Assembly: GCA_001298555.1 (NCBI GenBank)
Contig: LJCW01000324.1
Coordinates: 1-50,413, forward strand
Length of the DNA stretch: 50,413 nucleotides
Direction of reading: 5' to 3'
From: Actinobacteria bacterium OV450
GTDB taxonomy: Bacteria > Actinomycetota > Actinomycetes > Streptomycetales > Streptomycetaceae
In this document: positions 7,941 to 17,003 of the stretch, in pieces
How positions within the stretch are numbered: position 1 is the stretch's first letter
How the letters are laid out: every line of letters starts with the position of its first letter
Notes under the pieces: generated by a model
The model's input: only the letters and a program-made list of their open reading frames with translations
Told to the model about the DNA's origin: nothing
Databases searched by the model: none
Position numbers and translations under genes: made by a program

Positions 7941-10061
7941 CACCACTACAACGTCGGCGCCGTTCCGCTCTTCGGGGGCGAGGCCGGGCCGACCGCCGGC
8001 GGATCCAGGCCGGCCGCCCCTGACTCCGTCCGCATTCCGCTCGTCGGCCGCCCGCCCAGGCCGCTGCGCGACCGGGCGGAACTCTGCGAGGTGCTGAGCA
8101 TGTCTGTGGCCGGCCAGGGTGGTGAGATACACGTCGTGCATGGCATGGGCGGCTGCGGCAAGACCGCGCTGGCGTACTGGCTGTTCACCGAGGCCGTACG
8201 CGAACACAGCCGCATCGGGTTCTGGGTGAACGCCTCAGAGCGGATGTCCCTGCGGGCCGGGATGCTGGCAGTGGCCGGTGACCGGGGCGCGTCGAGTGGG
8301 GAGCTGGCGGCCGCGGCTGCGGGACAGCGGGCGGCGGCCGATCTGACCTGGCACTACCTCGGCCAGTCTGCCGAACCGTGGCTGCTGGTCCTCGACAACG
8401 CCGACGACCCCGCGATCCTCGAGGACGGCGCCTGGCTGCGCGCCGGCGCGCAGGGCACCGTCCTGGTCACCACCCGGCATGCCACGTACCCGCTGTGGCA
8501 CGCGCCCGGCACCCACCGCCACGCCTTGAGCGTGCTGCCGCTGGACGACGCCGCCCAGGTCCTGTGCGACCTGGCGCCGGAGGCGGGGGATTTACGGTCG
8601 GCGCGGAAGGTGGCCGCCCGTCTGGACGGCCTGCCGCTCGCGCTCACCCTGGCCGGTTCCCACCTCTCCCGCCAACTCCTGGAGACGTGGTCCATGGACG
8701 AGTACGCACGCAAACTGGACGAGGAGTCGACGACCATCGTCGACCGGGGCGCCAGCGGGTACGGCGGCACCCAGTCGCGGCATCTGGTCGGCCGTACTTG
8801 GCAGTTGTCCCTGGACGCCCTGGCGGGACAAGGGCTGCCGGAGGCGACGACCGTGCTGCGTCTGCTGTCGTTGCTGGCGGCTGATCCGGTGCCGTTGAGC
8901 TTGCTGGCGCCGCTGGCCCGAGCGGAGATCGCGGTCGCCGGGCTCGAGCCGGAGCTGTCCCCGGAGCGTCTGGAGGCCGCACTGCTCGGGCTCCTCGACC
9001 ACTCGCTGGCCGAGCTGGTCGAGACGGACGGGGTGCGCTGCGTCAAGGCGCACGGGGTGCTGCTGGACAGCGTGGCCTCGGGAATTTCCCACGGGCAGCG
9101 CCGCGTCCTCGGTGAGGTGGCCATGAAGCTGTTTGAGGAGGCTCTGCCCGAGCGTGGCGCGCAGACGCCCCTGGCGCGCCGCTCGCTGGCCCTGCTGGCA
9201 CCGCACGGTTCGCGCCTGCTGGAAACAGCACCGGGGAAGCGGTCGGCGGCCCTTGGGGTGCGGCTGGTGCGGCAGGTGTACGAGACAGCGGACTACGGCG
9301 TGGCCATGGTGCTCTCACGTGCCGTCGCCGACCGCGTCGGGGCACAGCTGGGCGAGGACCATCCGGTGGCGCTCGATGCTCGGGACGTGCTGGGCAGGGC
9401 CCTGTTCCGCATGGGCCGCTACGAGGAGTCGGAGGCAGTACACCGGCAGGTGCTCGCCCGCCGGGAGACCTTGCTCGGACCCGACCACCCGGACACCCTG
9501 CGCAGCTGTGCCGGCCTGCACCGGCCGCTCGACCTGCTGGACAGGGACGAGGAGGCCGAACACTGGCTTCGCCGCGCGATCGAGGGCATGCGCCGGGTGC
9601 TCGGCGAGGATTCCTCCGAGACGCTGTACACCTGGACGTCCATGCCCGAGGTCCTGTCACAGCTCGGCAAGGAGCGGGAGTGCGATGCCGAGCTGGCGTT
9701 GCTGATCCCGGCGTGCGAGCGGGCCTTGTCGGCGGACCATCCCACGCTGGTCATGGCCCACCATATGCAGGCCTACGCGCTGTGGCAGTTCCGGCGGTTC
9801 GCCGAGGCAGAGCCCGTGGCGCGCCGGGTGCTGGAGGACCGCATGCGCATCCTGGGGCCGGACAACCGTTTCACGTTCGCCGCGCGAGGGCTGCTCGCCG
9901 AGATCGTGTACGGGCTGGGCCACCGAGGCGAGGCGATAGAACTCATGAGCCAGGTAGTCGAAGACCACGAACGGGTGCTCGGTCCCGAGCACCCGTTCGT
10001 CAGCTCCTACAGCGCGGCACTGGCCCGTTACCGGACCGGAACCGGCGCCCCCTCACCCTGA
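7863..10061 (+). CDS. NB-ARC/TPR STAND ATPase (bacterial NLR-like sensor)
   Basis: 732 residues. Order: motif at 5-26 (SGQGRIFQTTGDQYV) with an HHHYN stretch; NB-ARC ATPase from about 60 to 330, with Walker A GMGGCGKT at 94-101, Walker B LLVLDNADD at 174-182, LVTTRHA near 201, and the GLPLAL motif of the helical subdomain near 265; a winged-helix-like segment to about 430; then tetratricopeptide repeats to the end (such as GPDHPDTLRS and EEAEHWLRRAIE). STAND ATPases of this plan oligomerise when a ligand binds the repeat domain. ATG 7863 overlaps the upstream stop, so the two proteins should be made together. It probably senses an intracellular trigger and signals to the upstream small protein (inference). 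No effector domain is fused to it, which supports a separate effector. Phage defence is the leading hypothesis. Confidence 0.85.
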   Translation: MSELGARASGQGRIFQTTGDQYVQEHHHYNVGAVPLFGGEAGPTAGGSRPAAPDSVRIPLVGRPPRPLRDRAELCEVLSMSVAGQGGEIHVVHGMGGCGKTALAYWLFTEAVREHSRIGFWVNASERMSLRAGMLAVAGDRGASSGELAAAAAGQRAAADLTWHYLGQSAEPWLLVLDNADDPAILEDGAWLRAGAQGTVLVTTRHATYPLWHAPGTHRHALSVLPLDDAAQVLCDLAPEAGDLRSARKVAARLDGLPLALTLAGSHLSRQLLETWSMDEYARKLDEESTTIVDRGASGYGGTQSRHLVGRTWQLSLDALAGQGLPEATTVLRLLSLLAADPVPLSLLAPLARAEIAVAGLEPELSPERLEAALLGLLDHSLAELVETDGVRCVKAHGVLLDSVASGISHGQRRVLGEVAMKLFEEALPERGAQTPLARRSLALLAPHGSRLLETAPGKRSAALGVRLVRQVYETADYGVAMVLSRAVADRVGAQLGEDHPVALDARDVLGRALFRMGRYEESEAVHRQVLARRETLLGPDHPDTLRSCAGLHRPLDLLDRDEEAEHWLRRAIEGMRRVLGEDSSETLYTWTSMPEVLSQLGKERECDAELALLIPACERALSADHPTLVMAHHMQAYALWQFRRFAEAEPVARRVLEDRMRILGPDNRFTFAARGLLAEIVYGLGHRGEAIELMSQVVEDHERVLGPEHPFVSSYSAALARYRTGTGAPSP

Positions 10062-10113
10062 TGACCAGGCGCCCGGGCCCGGAGACGGGGCGCGCCTGTG
10101 CGTCTGCCTGAGC

Positions 10114-11136
10114 TTGGTTACATCCGGGCCTGGGTCTTCTGCTTGAGGGGTTCGTAGGGTGTCTGGCCGTCGAGAGCGCCGTGTGGGCGGTGGTAGTTGT
10201 AGTAGTCCTCCCCATTCTCGGAGCTTTTCGTTCAGGACGCCGGTGTCGTCGATGACGACACCGGCGAGCATGCGGTAGAACTCCTCCGCGTCGATGCGGT
10301 GTGAGCGTTCGACCTTGCCGTTGAGGTGCGGGGATGCCGGCTTGATGTAGGTGTGGGCGATGCCCTTGTCGAGCACGTGCCAGTGGAAGGCGGACTGGAA
10401 TTCCGCGCCGTTGTCCGTCTGGATGACCTCGACGCGGAACGGCAGCCGCTCCAGGACGTAGTCGAGGAACTGGACTGCGGTCTTCTGGTCGCACCGCGGG
10501 TAGGCCCGCAGGACCCGCAGCCGGGTGCAGTCGTCGATCGCCGTGAACTGGTAGTACTTGGCCCGGCGCCGGCTCCTGGGGGCTTCGCCGAGGACCGGGG
10601 AGGAGGTCTTGGCCGGGGCGCCGATGGGCTCGATGAATTTGACGTCGATCTGGACGCGGTTGCCGGGCAGCTGCTTCTCGTAGCGGGTGTGGCGCCGGTC
10701 GTGGCGCTTGTAGCGCTGGGAGGCGGGCAGCCGGTTCAGGCCCTGGCGTTTGAGGATGCGGTAGACGGCGGAACAGGTGATGTCGATGTCGTGGTACCGC
10801 TTGAGGTACATCTTGATCTTCATCGGGTCGAAGTGGTAGTTCTGCCGAAGGTAGACGATCTTGTTCACGATGTCGGCGTCGGTGGCGTTCGGGCTGTGGT
10901 GCGGTGCGCTGGAGCGGTCGCGCAGCCCCTCGATGCCTTCCTCCTCGTAGCGCCGCTGCCACTAGAAGCAGTTGCGGCTGATCCCGTAGTACCGGCAGGT
11001 CAGCGAGACGTTCCCGGTGACCTCCTCGGCGTGTCTCAGGACCGCCAGACGCCGTTGGGCCTGGCGGTCCTGCTGCTGTTGCATCGAAGGGGGCATGGCA
11101 AATCTCCGTCACGGTCGGAGACCCATGTGTAACCAA
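10114..11136 (-). mobile_element. IS481-family insertion sequence, inactivated
   Basis: About 1.02 kb, bounded by short inverted repeats: TTGGTTACA at 10114-10122 and its complement TGTAACCAA at 11128-11136. It carries one transposase gene on the minus strand with an internal stop and a frameshift. Its right end lies a few bases from the point where a DUF6233-like gene breaks off, so it probably inserted into or rearranged that gene. No target duplication could be confirmed. Confidence 0.7.
10125..11097 (-). pseudogene. IS481-family transposase, internal stop and frameshift
   Basis: It begins MPPSMQQQQDRQAQRRLAVL with a helix-turn-helix (GNVSLTCRYYGISRNCF). A TAG then interrupts at about 10963, within the segment leading to RRYEEEGIEGLRDRS. 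The rve core is intact: NRVQIDVKFIEP (Asp), VIQTDNGAEF (Asp) and SPHLNGKVERSHRID (Glu). After LNEKLREW an extra G near 10215 shifts the frame; the alternate frame reads EDYYNYHRPHGALDGQTP and ends KTQARM near 10125. Two lesions make activity unlikely. Confidence 0.85.
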
Positions 11137-11143
11137 CGTCCGG

Positions 11144-11308
11144 CAGTTTTATAGCCAGGCCGGAGGCTCGGGCGGCGGCCGGCGTGGCGCGGCGAGCGCC
11201 GCCTGCTGTTCCGCGATGCTCAGTGCCCGCTCGGCTCGCACGAGCGCGCCACGCAGATATAGGAACGACAGTTCGCAGACGGAGCAGGTCAGGTGGGAGC
11301 TCGGACAC
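11144..11308 (-). pseudogene. DUF6233-like gene, N-terminal fragment cut at the IS481 end
   Basis: From GTG 11308: MSELPPDLLRLRTVV, a one-base shift near 11262, then YLRGALVRAERALSIAEQQA, PRRPPPEPPAWL and the junction with IS481. The opening (PPDLxRLRTxxxYLRxxLxRxxxAL, then Pro-rich PPEPPAWL) is the start of the small Streptomyces family I recall as DUF6233. The carboxyl half with its CxxC motif is absent here. Two other fragments of the family lie at 38130-38281 and 48350-48612. Confidence 0.55.
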
Positions 11309-11417
11309 AGCTCAGCTCCCGTTCTGCACCTTCCGTGCTTCCTTGCTCGCCGCGCACAAGGGGGGAGGCGCTCACCCCGTATCGACAGCAGGGGGTGCCG
11401 CACCGGGCGTCTGGGGC

Positions 11418-11630
11418 TCAGCCCTCCGCGATGACCTCGTCCGCCTGCATGCCCTTCTGCCCCTGTACCGCAACGAAGGTCACCTTCTGGCCTTCCTTAA
11501 GACTCTTGAAGCCGTTGCCCTGGATCGCCCTGAAGTTCACGAAGAGGTCGGGGCCACTTTCGGAGGTGATGAAGCCGAACCCCTTCTCATCGTTGAACCA
11601 CTTCACGGTGCCGGCCTGGCGCTCAGACAT
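11418..11630 (-). CDS. Cold-shock domain protein (CspA family)
   Basis: 70 residues, a complete cold-shock domain. RNP1 is KGFGFIT within [19 protein letters not shown]2 is DLFVNFRAI, where Asn stands in place of the usual His. Such proteins bind single-stranded RNA and DNA and act as RNA chaperones. A ribosome site (AAGGGAG) lies 6 bases before the ATG. It is transcribed alone. The normal length and intact motifs mark it as one of the few clearly functional small genes here. Streptomyces usually carry several paralogues, so the exact name is not assigned. Confidence 0.95.
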   Translation of the reverse strand: MSERQAGTVKWFNDEKGFGFITSESGPDLFVNFRAIQGNGFKSLKEGQKVTFVAVQGQKGMQADEVIAEG

Positions 11631-12355
11631 ATCCGCTCCCTTGAATCAGGTGTTGTGATCGGACGCACGTGACGCCCGACGGGCTGATCATCCCCGTTCG
11701 GAGACTGAAGGTCACGGAACCGAGAGGTCTTGGCTGGCCACGTCGGACAGACCGCTTGTAATGCCGATGTCGAAGCGTCCGCCGTGATCAACTTCGGTGA
11801 GACGCGCTTACAGTCGCGTAAGACGGGACGGCAGGCTCGGGAAGAGCGGTAGCGGCGCCCTGGCGCGGACCGTGCGTGCCGCGGGCGGGCCGAGTTCGAA
11901 CGGACACGGTTCAGGTCCCCGTACTGGGCCCGCCGCGCAGCCGCTGCTTGGTGCGAGCGGATGCCTGTCCGACCCGGGCCGTAACCGCGGATGTGCGCTT
12001 CAGGGTGTTCATGTGGTGGTCAACGACCTGGCTTCTTCGGCGACAGTGGGACGCGTTGAGCCGGCCAGCTGACCAGGTGATGGTCCGTTGGGCCTGCGGG
12101 TCCTGGTGGTGGGCTGGCCGGTCGTGCGGGATGCCGGCGCAGCGATCGTTGTCCTGACGTCGAGCGGGTCATTCCTCGTTCTTTGGCCGGCGGGCTGGGG
12201 TGGGGTCGCCCGTTTGGCATATGCCCGGATTGATGGGGTGGCTACTTTGGGTAATGGGTGGAGGTCACAGGCTCCTCGTGTCGGAGGAGTGGCCGTGTGG
12301 CTTGGCGGCGCCGGTGTGGGGCCGTTCCTGTGTCGAACTGCGTGAAGGAGCCAGG
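11631..12355. other. 725-bp stretch with no supported gene
   Basis: Upstream of both the leftward cold-shock gene and the rightward 103-residue gene, so it should hold both promoters. Long untranslated leaders are usual for cold-shock genes. I see no recognisable protein remnant on either strand. Confidence 0.4.
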
Positions 12356-12667
12356 ATGTCCAGGGATGCCACCACTGTCAGTGAGCTGCGGGCGGATGCG
12401 GAGAAGGAGGTGAGGATCGTGACCCTGTCCGGGGGTGGGAATCCGAAGTTCGATGACGGGATCGTCCGTGAGGTGAAGTGCGTGAATGCCGACGAGGACA
12501 TTTACGCGGTCACGTTGTACAGCCCGGTGTACAGGAGGGAGACGGTGATCTATCCGAAGGGTTCGGCTCTGGTCACGGTGCCTTCGCGGATTGCCAATGC
12601 GGTGCTGGCGGCGGAGGGGCAGCACGAGCGTGACATGGAGGAGCGGAAGCCCGGCTGGGGGGCATGA
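12356..12667 (+). CDS. Conserved hypothetical protein, 103 residues
   Basis: From ATG 12356 behind GAAGGAGCC. The protein is small, acidic and soluble, with alternating hydrophobic strands (EVRIVTLSGGG, IYAVTLYSPVYRRETVIYP), suggesting a compact beta-rich fold. There is no signal peptide or membrane segment, and I recognise no family. The frame extends upstream to 12200 without a stop, but only the ATG at 12356 has a ribosome site. A 9-bp hairpin follows about 50 bases after the stop. Confidence 0.6.
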   Translation: MSRDATTVSELRADAEKEVRIVTLSGGGNPKFDDGIVREVKCVNADEDIYAVTLYSPVYRRETVIYPKGSALVTVPSRIANAVLAAEGQHERDMEERKPGWGA

Positions 12668-12715
12668 GCGGCTTGACTGCGTAGCCGGCGGGAGCCGGAG
12701 CGCAGTGGAAGATTC

Positions 12716-12742
12716 CATGGGCCGTGCGAGGCGCGGCCCATG
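12716..12742 (+). terminator. Hairpin downstream of the 103-residue gene
   Basis: CATGGGCCG (12716-12724) and CGGCCCATG (12734-12742) form a perfect 9-bp stem with a 9-base loop. It starts 48 bases past the stop. There is no run of T, but many Streptomyces terminators lack one. Confidence 0.45.
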
Positions 12743-13359
12743 ACTTTGAGCCGCGGAATTTTGAGGCGTGAGCCTTCCACCGGAGGCATAGCGTTGTGGC
12801 CGTGGGGGTTGTTTATCTCCTTTGACGCCTGTCTGACTGGGTGGCAGGTTGCTGGGTGGTCGTGTCTGTCTGGCTCCTCCGTTGGAGCGGGATCCGCTTT
12901 ATGGTGGGCGACCACCGGGCTCCCTTTGCTGGCGGCGCCTGCGCAGCAGGCTGGTCCTGGAGGCGATGTCCAGTACCCACCATTGGTCTCCGTACTCGCT
13001 CGCCGGCCGGAGCCCCTTTTGACGAGCCCCGGCGGCGTGCTGGTGGGCACGGGCGGGCCTGCACGATCGTTCGAGCCGGCCGCACGCGACCCCGCACCGC
13101 ACACCGGCTGGAACCGAGGCCCGGGTCTGCCGGCTGAGGACTGAGCGAAAGCTCGGGCCGGCCCGCGTTCGGCAGAGCCTGGGCCTGCCCGCTCGACAGT
13201 GCACCGGATCCTGGTCAGGCCAGCCTGTACCGCCTGGCCTTCCTCGACAAGGTCGCCGGTTGGATCATCCGCCGCTACGAACGCGACCGACCCGGCGAGC
13301 TTGTTCGCAAGCCCGCCCGCCTCGCTGACCTGGCACGGCTGACCTCCCAGTGGGCAGAA
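12743..13359. other. Non-coding or decayed stretch
   Basis: No intact gene is supported. On the plus strand, from about 13211 to 13372, one frame encodes a gene-like piece (SLYRLAFLDKVAGWIIRRYE, then RDRPGELVRKPARLADLARL) with no start codon. It is probably a fragment of an unidentified helical protein. Other open frames look like GC-driven noise. Confidence 0.3.
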
Positions 13360-14196
13360 TCATCCACGGGTGGTCCAGAAACGCAGAAGCGACTGGGCGA
13401 CTGCGCGGGGGCGGTGAAGCTGTACCAGGTGTCCCGCCTCGGGGACGACCGTGAGCTCGGCGCCGAGTCTGCTGGCGGCGTCGGTGAACCCCTGTGCCGG
13501 GAACAGGGTGTCCTGCGACCCCCGTACGAGCAGGGTTGGTGTCAGCGGCTTGGGGTGGCCGTCCGATTCCAGGGCCGCCGCCCAGGCGCGGGTGAGGCCC
13601 AGGTAGTGGGCGCCTCGCGTGGTCGTGAGCCGGGCTCGGGCGACGGCCTGGTAGGCGGGGTCCGGGGCTTCGTCGGGCCGGGCGAGGTCCGCGATCCCGG
13701 TGACCAGCCGCACCGTGCGGTTCGGCCCCAGGCGTCGGCCGAGGGCCGCTGCGGTGCGGAGGCGGCGGGCCAGGGCGCCGTCACGGCCCAGGTGCCATCC
13801 CACGGCGGTCAGGCTGAGCACCGAGGTGGTGGCAAGAGCGGCGGCACGGGCCACATAGGCCCCCATGCACAGGCCGACGAGATGCACCGCACGCGGGTGG
13901 GCGACCTGGGACAGGACGGCCTGGAGGTCGGCCGCCAGGTGGTCCAGGCTGTAATCTCCCGGATCCGTGGGGCCATCGGACTCATACTGTCCGCGGTGGT
14001 CGTAGGCGTAGGTGTGGTGTCCTGCCGTAGCGAGTTGGGGCATCAACGGGAGGAAGTCTTCCTTTGAGCCGTACAGGCCGCCGACCAGGACGACGCAGGA
14101 GCCGCGGTCGGCTCCTTCCGATGGAGCGCAGTGCACGGCGGCCAGGGAGCCGGAAGGGGTCGTGTACGTGTGCCGGCGGAGGTTCGGGGGCATCAT
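13360..14196 (-). CDS. Alpha/beta hydrolase
   Basis: 278 residues, a complete alpha/beta-hydrolase fold. The oxyanion strand and loop read VVLVGGLYGSKEDF; a DHRGQYES turn follows; the nucleophile elbow is VGLCMGAYVA, where Cys replaces the usual Ser of G-x-S-x-G; a late acidic residue lies in LLVRGSQDTLFP; the catalytic His is in PEAGHLVQLHRP. A Cys nucleophile is unusual and may lower or change activity. The start ATGATG overlaps the stop of the upstream MMPL gene, so the two form one leftward operon. Divergent from the glycosyltransferase; a shared role in handling a small molecule is possible (inference). Confidence 0.85.
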   Translation of the reverse strand: MMPPNLRRHTYTTPSGSLAAVHCAPSEGADRGSCVVLVGGLYGSKEDFLPLMPQLATAGHHTYAYDHRGQYESDGPTDPGDYSLDHLAADLQAVLSQVAHPRAVHLVGLCMGAYVARAAALATTSVLSLTAVGWHLGRDGALARRLRTAAALGRRLGPNRTVRLVTGIADLARPDEAPDPAYQAVARARLTTTRGAHYLGLTRAWAAALESDGHPKPLTPTLLVRGSQDTLFPAQGFTDAASRLGAELTVVPEAGHLVQLHRPRAVAQSLLRFWTTRG

Positions 14197-16724
14197 GGGC
14201 GTTCGCCTTTGGGCAGCTCGGGGCCCGGTGCCGGCGCGGCATGGCGGGCGGACGGGAACCGGGGTGCGGTCGTACGGGCGGGTGCGCCGCGGGGAACTCG
14301 CCGGGCGGGCACGCCTCCTTCCACGGCCGTGCCGCCGAAGGTCCACCAGTTCGCTCGTCCGGCCACAGCCATGACGGCCGGGACGAGCAGGCCGCGGATG
14401 ACCGCGGCGTCGAGGACCACGGCCAGTGCGAGTCCGACACCGATGACCTTCAGGAGCACGAGGTCGGACGTTGCGAGGGTGGCCATGACCGTGGCGAAGA
14501 TGACGGCCGCCCAAGTGAACAGTCCGGCGGTCCGGTGCAGACCCGCGACGACGGCGTGTGCGGTGCTGGGAACGCGCCGGTACTCCTCGCAGATACGGGC
14601 CAGCAGGAAGACCTCGTAGTCCATGGAGAGGCCGAAGGCGATGGAGAAGATCAGTACGGGCAGCTGGATGTCGGTGGTGCCCGTCATCATGAAGCCGCCC
14701 AGCAGTCCGGCGAAATGACCGTCCTGGAATACGAACACCAGCGCACCGAACGTCGCGCTGAGGCTCAGTGCGTTCAGCATGAGCGCCTTCAGGGCCAGTA
14801 CCGGGCGGCGGGTGAGCGCCAGGACCAGGACCGTCATGGCTGCCACGATCAGCGAGCAGGCCTGCCAGAGCCGGTCGGCGATCAACTGGTGCATGTCGGC
14901 CAGCACCGCGCCCGGGCCGCCGACCAGGACCGGACCCGGGGCGGGAAGCGCTCGCACGGCCAGCGCCACGCGGCGCGCCTGGGCGCCTGAAGGGTTCGCA
15001 GTCGGTCGTCACCGAGAGCCAGGCTCCCCGCCGGCCGGCATATAACGCCGAGCCCGGGCCCGCTTCCCGGACACGGCTGCCCTTCTCGTACGAGCCTGTC
15101 GCGGTCTCCACCCGGCGCACTAGCGGTACCGCGGAGACGGCGCGCGCGTAGCGGTCCAGGCGGTCGGCTGCCGAGGTCGGGTTGAAGCCGGGAAGCATCA
15201 CCGTCGTGGGGCTCGCGACGCCACCGTCGGCGAAGTCCTGGCGGAGTGCCTGGCCGCTCCGGCCGATCTCCGACGTGACCGGGAAGAGGCGGTCGTCGAA
15301 CATCCCGAACTCCACGCGGGTGAAGGGACTTGCCATCACCGCGAGCCCCGCGGACAGTGCGAGCGACACGACGGCCGGGCGGCGCATGACGAGCGTCGCG
15401 ATGCGTCCCCAGGCACCGAGACCCTCGCCTAGCGGCCCGTCAGCGCCCCTCGGCAGGTCCTCGTCGTCTGTGCCCGCATGGGCCAGGGTGCCGCCACTCG
15501 TGGCCCGTCCTCGGCGCAGTGAGGCGAAGAGATCGAACCGATCGGTTTGCCGTCCCAGGAGGCACAGCACCGCGGGCAGCACGAGCAGGCTCAGTGCGGC
15601 CGCCGATACCGTGACCGTGATGCCGCCCATGGCGATCGACCTGAGGATGGGCAGAGGGAAGATGAACAGTGCCGCCAGCGACGTCGCCACGGTCGCCGCC
15701 GAGAAGGCCACCGCCCGGCCGGCCGTCGACAGCGTCGCCTGCAGCGAGTCTTCCACCGAACGCCCGTTGCCCAGCTCTTCCCGGAAGCGGCTGATGATGA
15801 AGAGGCTGTAGTCGACGGCGAGGGCGAAACCCAAGGCATAGCTGATGCTGCTTGCGAACACTGATACCGGCGTGAACACCGTGGCGAGCCGCAGCACGGC
15901 TGCCGTGGCCGTCACCGCCAGGGTGCCCACCAGCACCGGGAGCACGGCGGCGACCGCGGAGCGGAAGGCGAACAGCAGCATCAGTGCTGTCACCGGCAGC
16001 GCCAGCAGTTCCGCGAAAACCTGGTCTTCCTCCACCTGTCTGCCGATCTGCGCGCGCAGTGCCGCTTCTCCCGTGGCCGAGACGGTCAGTTCGCCCTGCC
16101 GACCCGTCACCTGTGGAACCAGACGTTCGGCGACCCGCGTGGTGTGTGCGTCCTCGCCGTCGAGCTGCACGAGGATCAGGGCGCTGCGTCCGTTGCGGGA
16201 GCGCAGTGCCGGGGAAGCGGTCGACCAGTAGGACCGCACCGAGGCGACAGCCGGGTCCGCCCGGAGCTTTTCCTCCACACGCTGCGCGGCTGCCGCCGAT
16301 CCGGGACTGTCCACCGTCAGGCGTGCGCGGGCGATGAGGACGACGTCCGGCACGGCCGGCCCGAAGTCTCGCTCCAGGGCACGCTTGGCGCGCATGGACT
16401 CTGCCGACGTGGGTGCCTCACCGCCTGCCGTCAGGTGCTCGTGCGCGGACCCGCCCCACCAGACAGCCACGAGGGCAACGCACAGGGTCGCCACCAGCAC
16501 CGCCCACCGTCGGCGCAGAACGAGAGTGGTAAGCCGCCCGTCCAGCGCCTCCTTCGGGGCCCTCACCGCCGCACCGGGCCGGAAACTGCGCCTGCCCGCC
16601 TGCCGAGCGGGACGGGCACGTGCCGAAGGCTGTGTACGGCCGTTGCGCGGGCCCGACTGCCGGGGGAGCCTCGGCGGGCCGCGATGCGTCGGCGACTGGG
16701 GATGGTGGTGGCGCGCGTGCTCAT
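14193..16724 (-). pseudogene. MMPL-family (RND) transporter, frameshifted
   Basis: A two-repeat MMPL exporter of actinobacterial type. The first half runs from LRRRWAVLVATLCVALVAVWW through a periplasmic loop and a membrane block (ISYALGFALAVDYSLFIISR) to about 15000. There an extra base after GAACCC (near 14990) shifts the frame, and the second half continues as VALAVRALPAPGPVLVGGPG to LSMDYEVFLLARICEEYRR and the stop. The start is unclear: ATG 16724 has a good ribosome site (AGGGGACC) but lies in another frame than the body, while GTG 16566 is in frame. So one or two lesions split an otherwise complete ~800-residue protein. MMPL proteins export lipids or drugs. The stop overlaps the start of the alpha/beta hydrolase. 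Confidence 0.75.
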
Positions 16725-17003
16725 CAGGTCCCCTCAGAAATTGGTTGTCGGCTCTCCCCGGGCGGCTTGGAGGCCCGGCGGCGGGGCGAGGTCGTGTCCC
16801 ATGGCCAACGACGTCGCCGCGCTCCTGGATGCGGGTGACCATCATCGGCGCCGCGGTGACGATCGGTGGTCGCGACCGTGAGCGAAGCACCCTGCGGTAG
16901 GCGATCCGGCTGGGTGCCGTGCCGCCCAGGGCACGCGGCGCGTTAGGCACCGGGGTATGCCCAGGCCCTGCTCCTGGGCTATGACGGAAAGACAGGATCA
17001 GCA

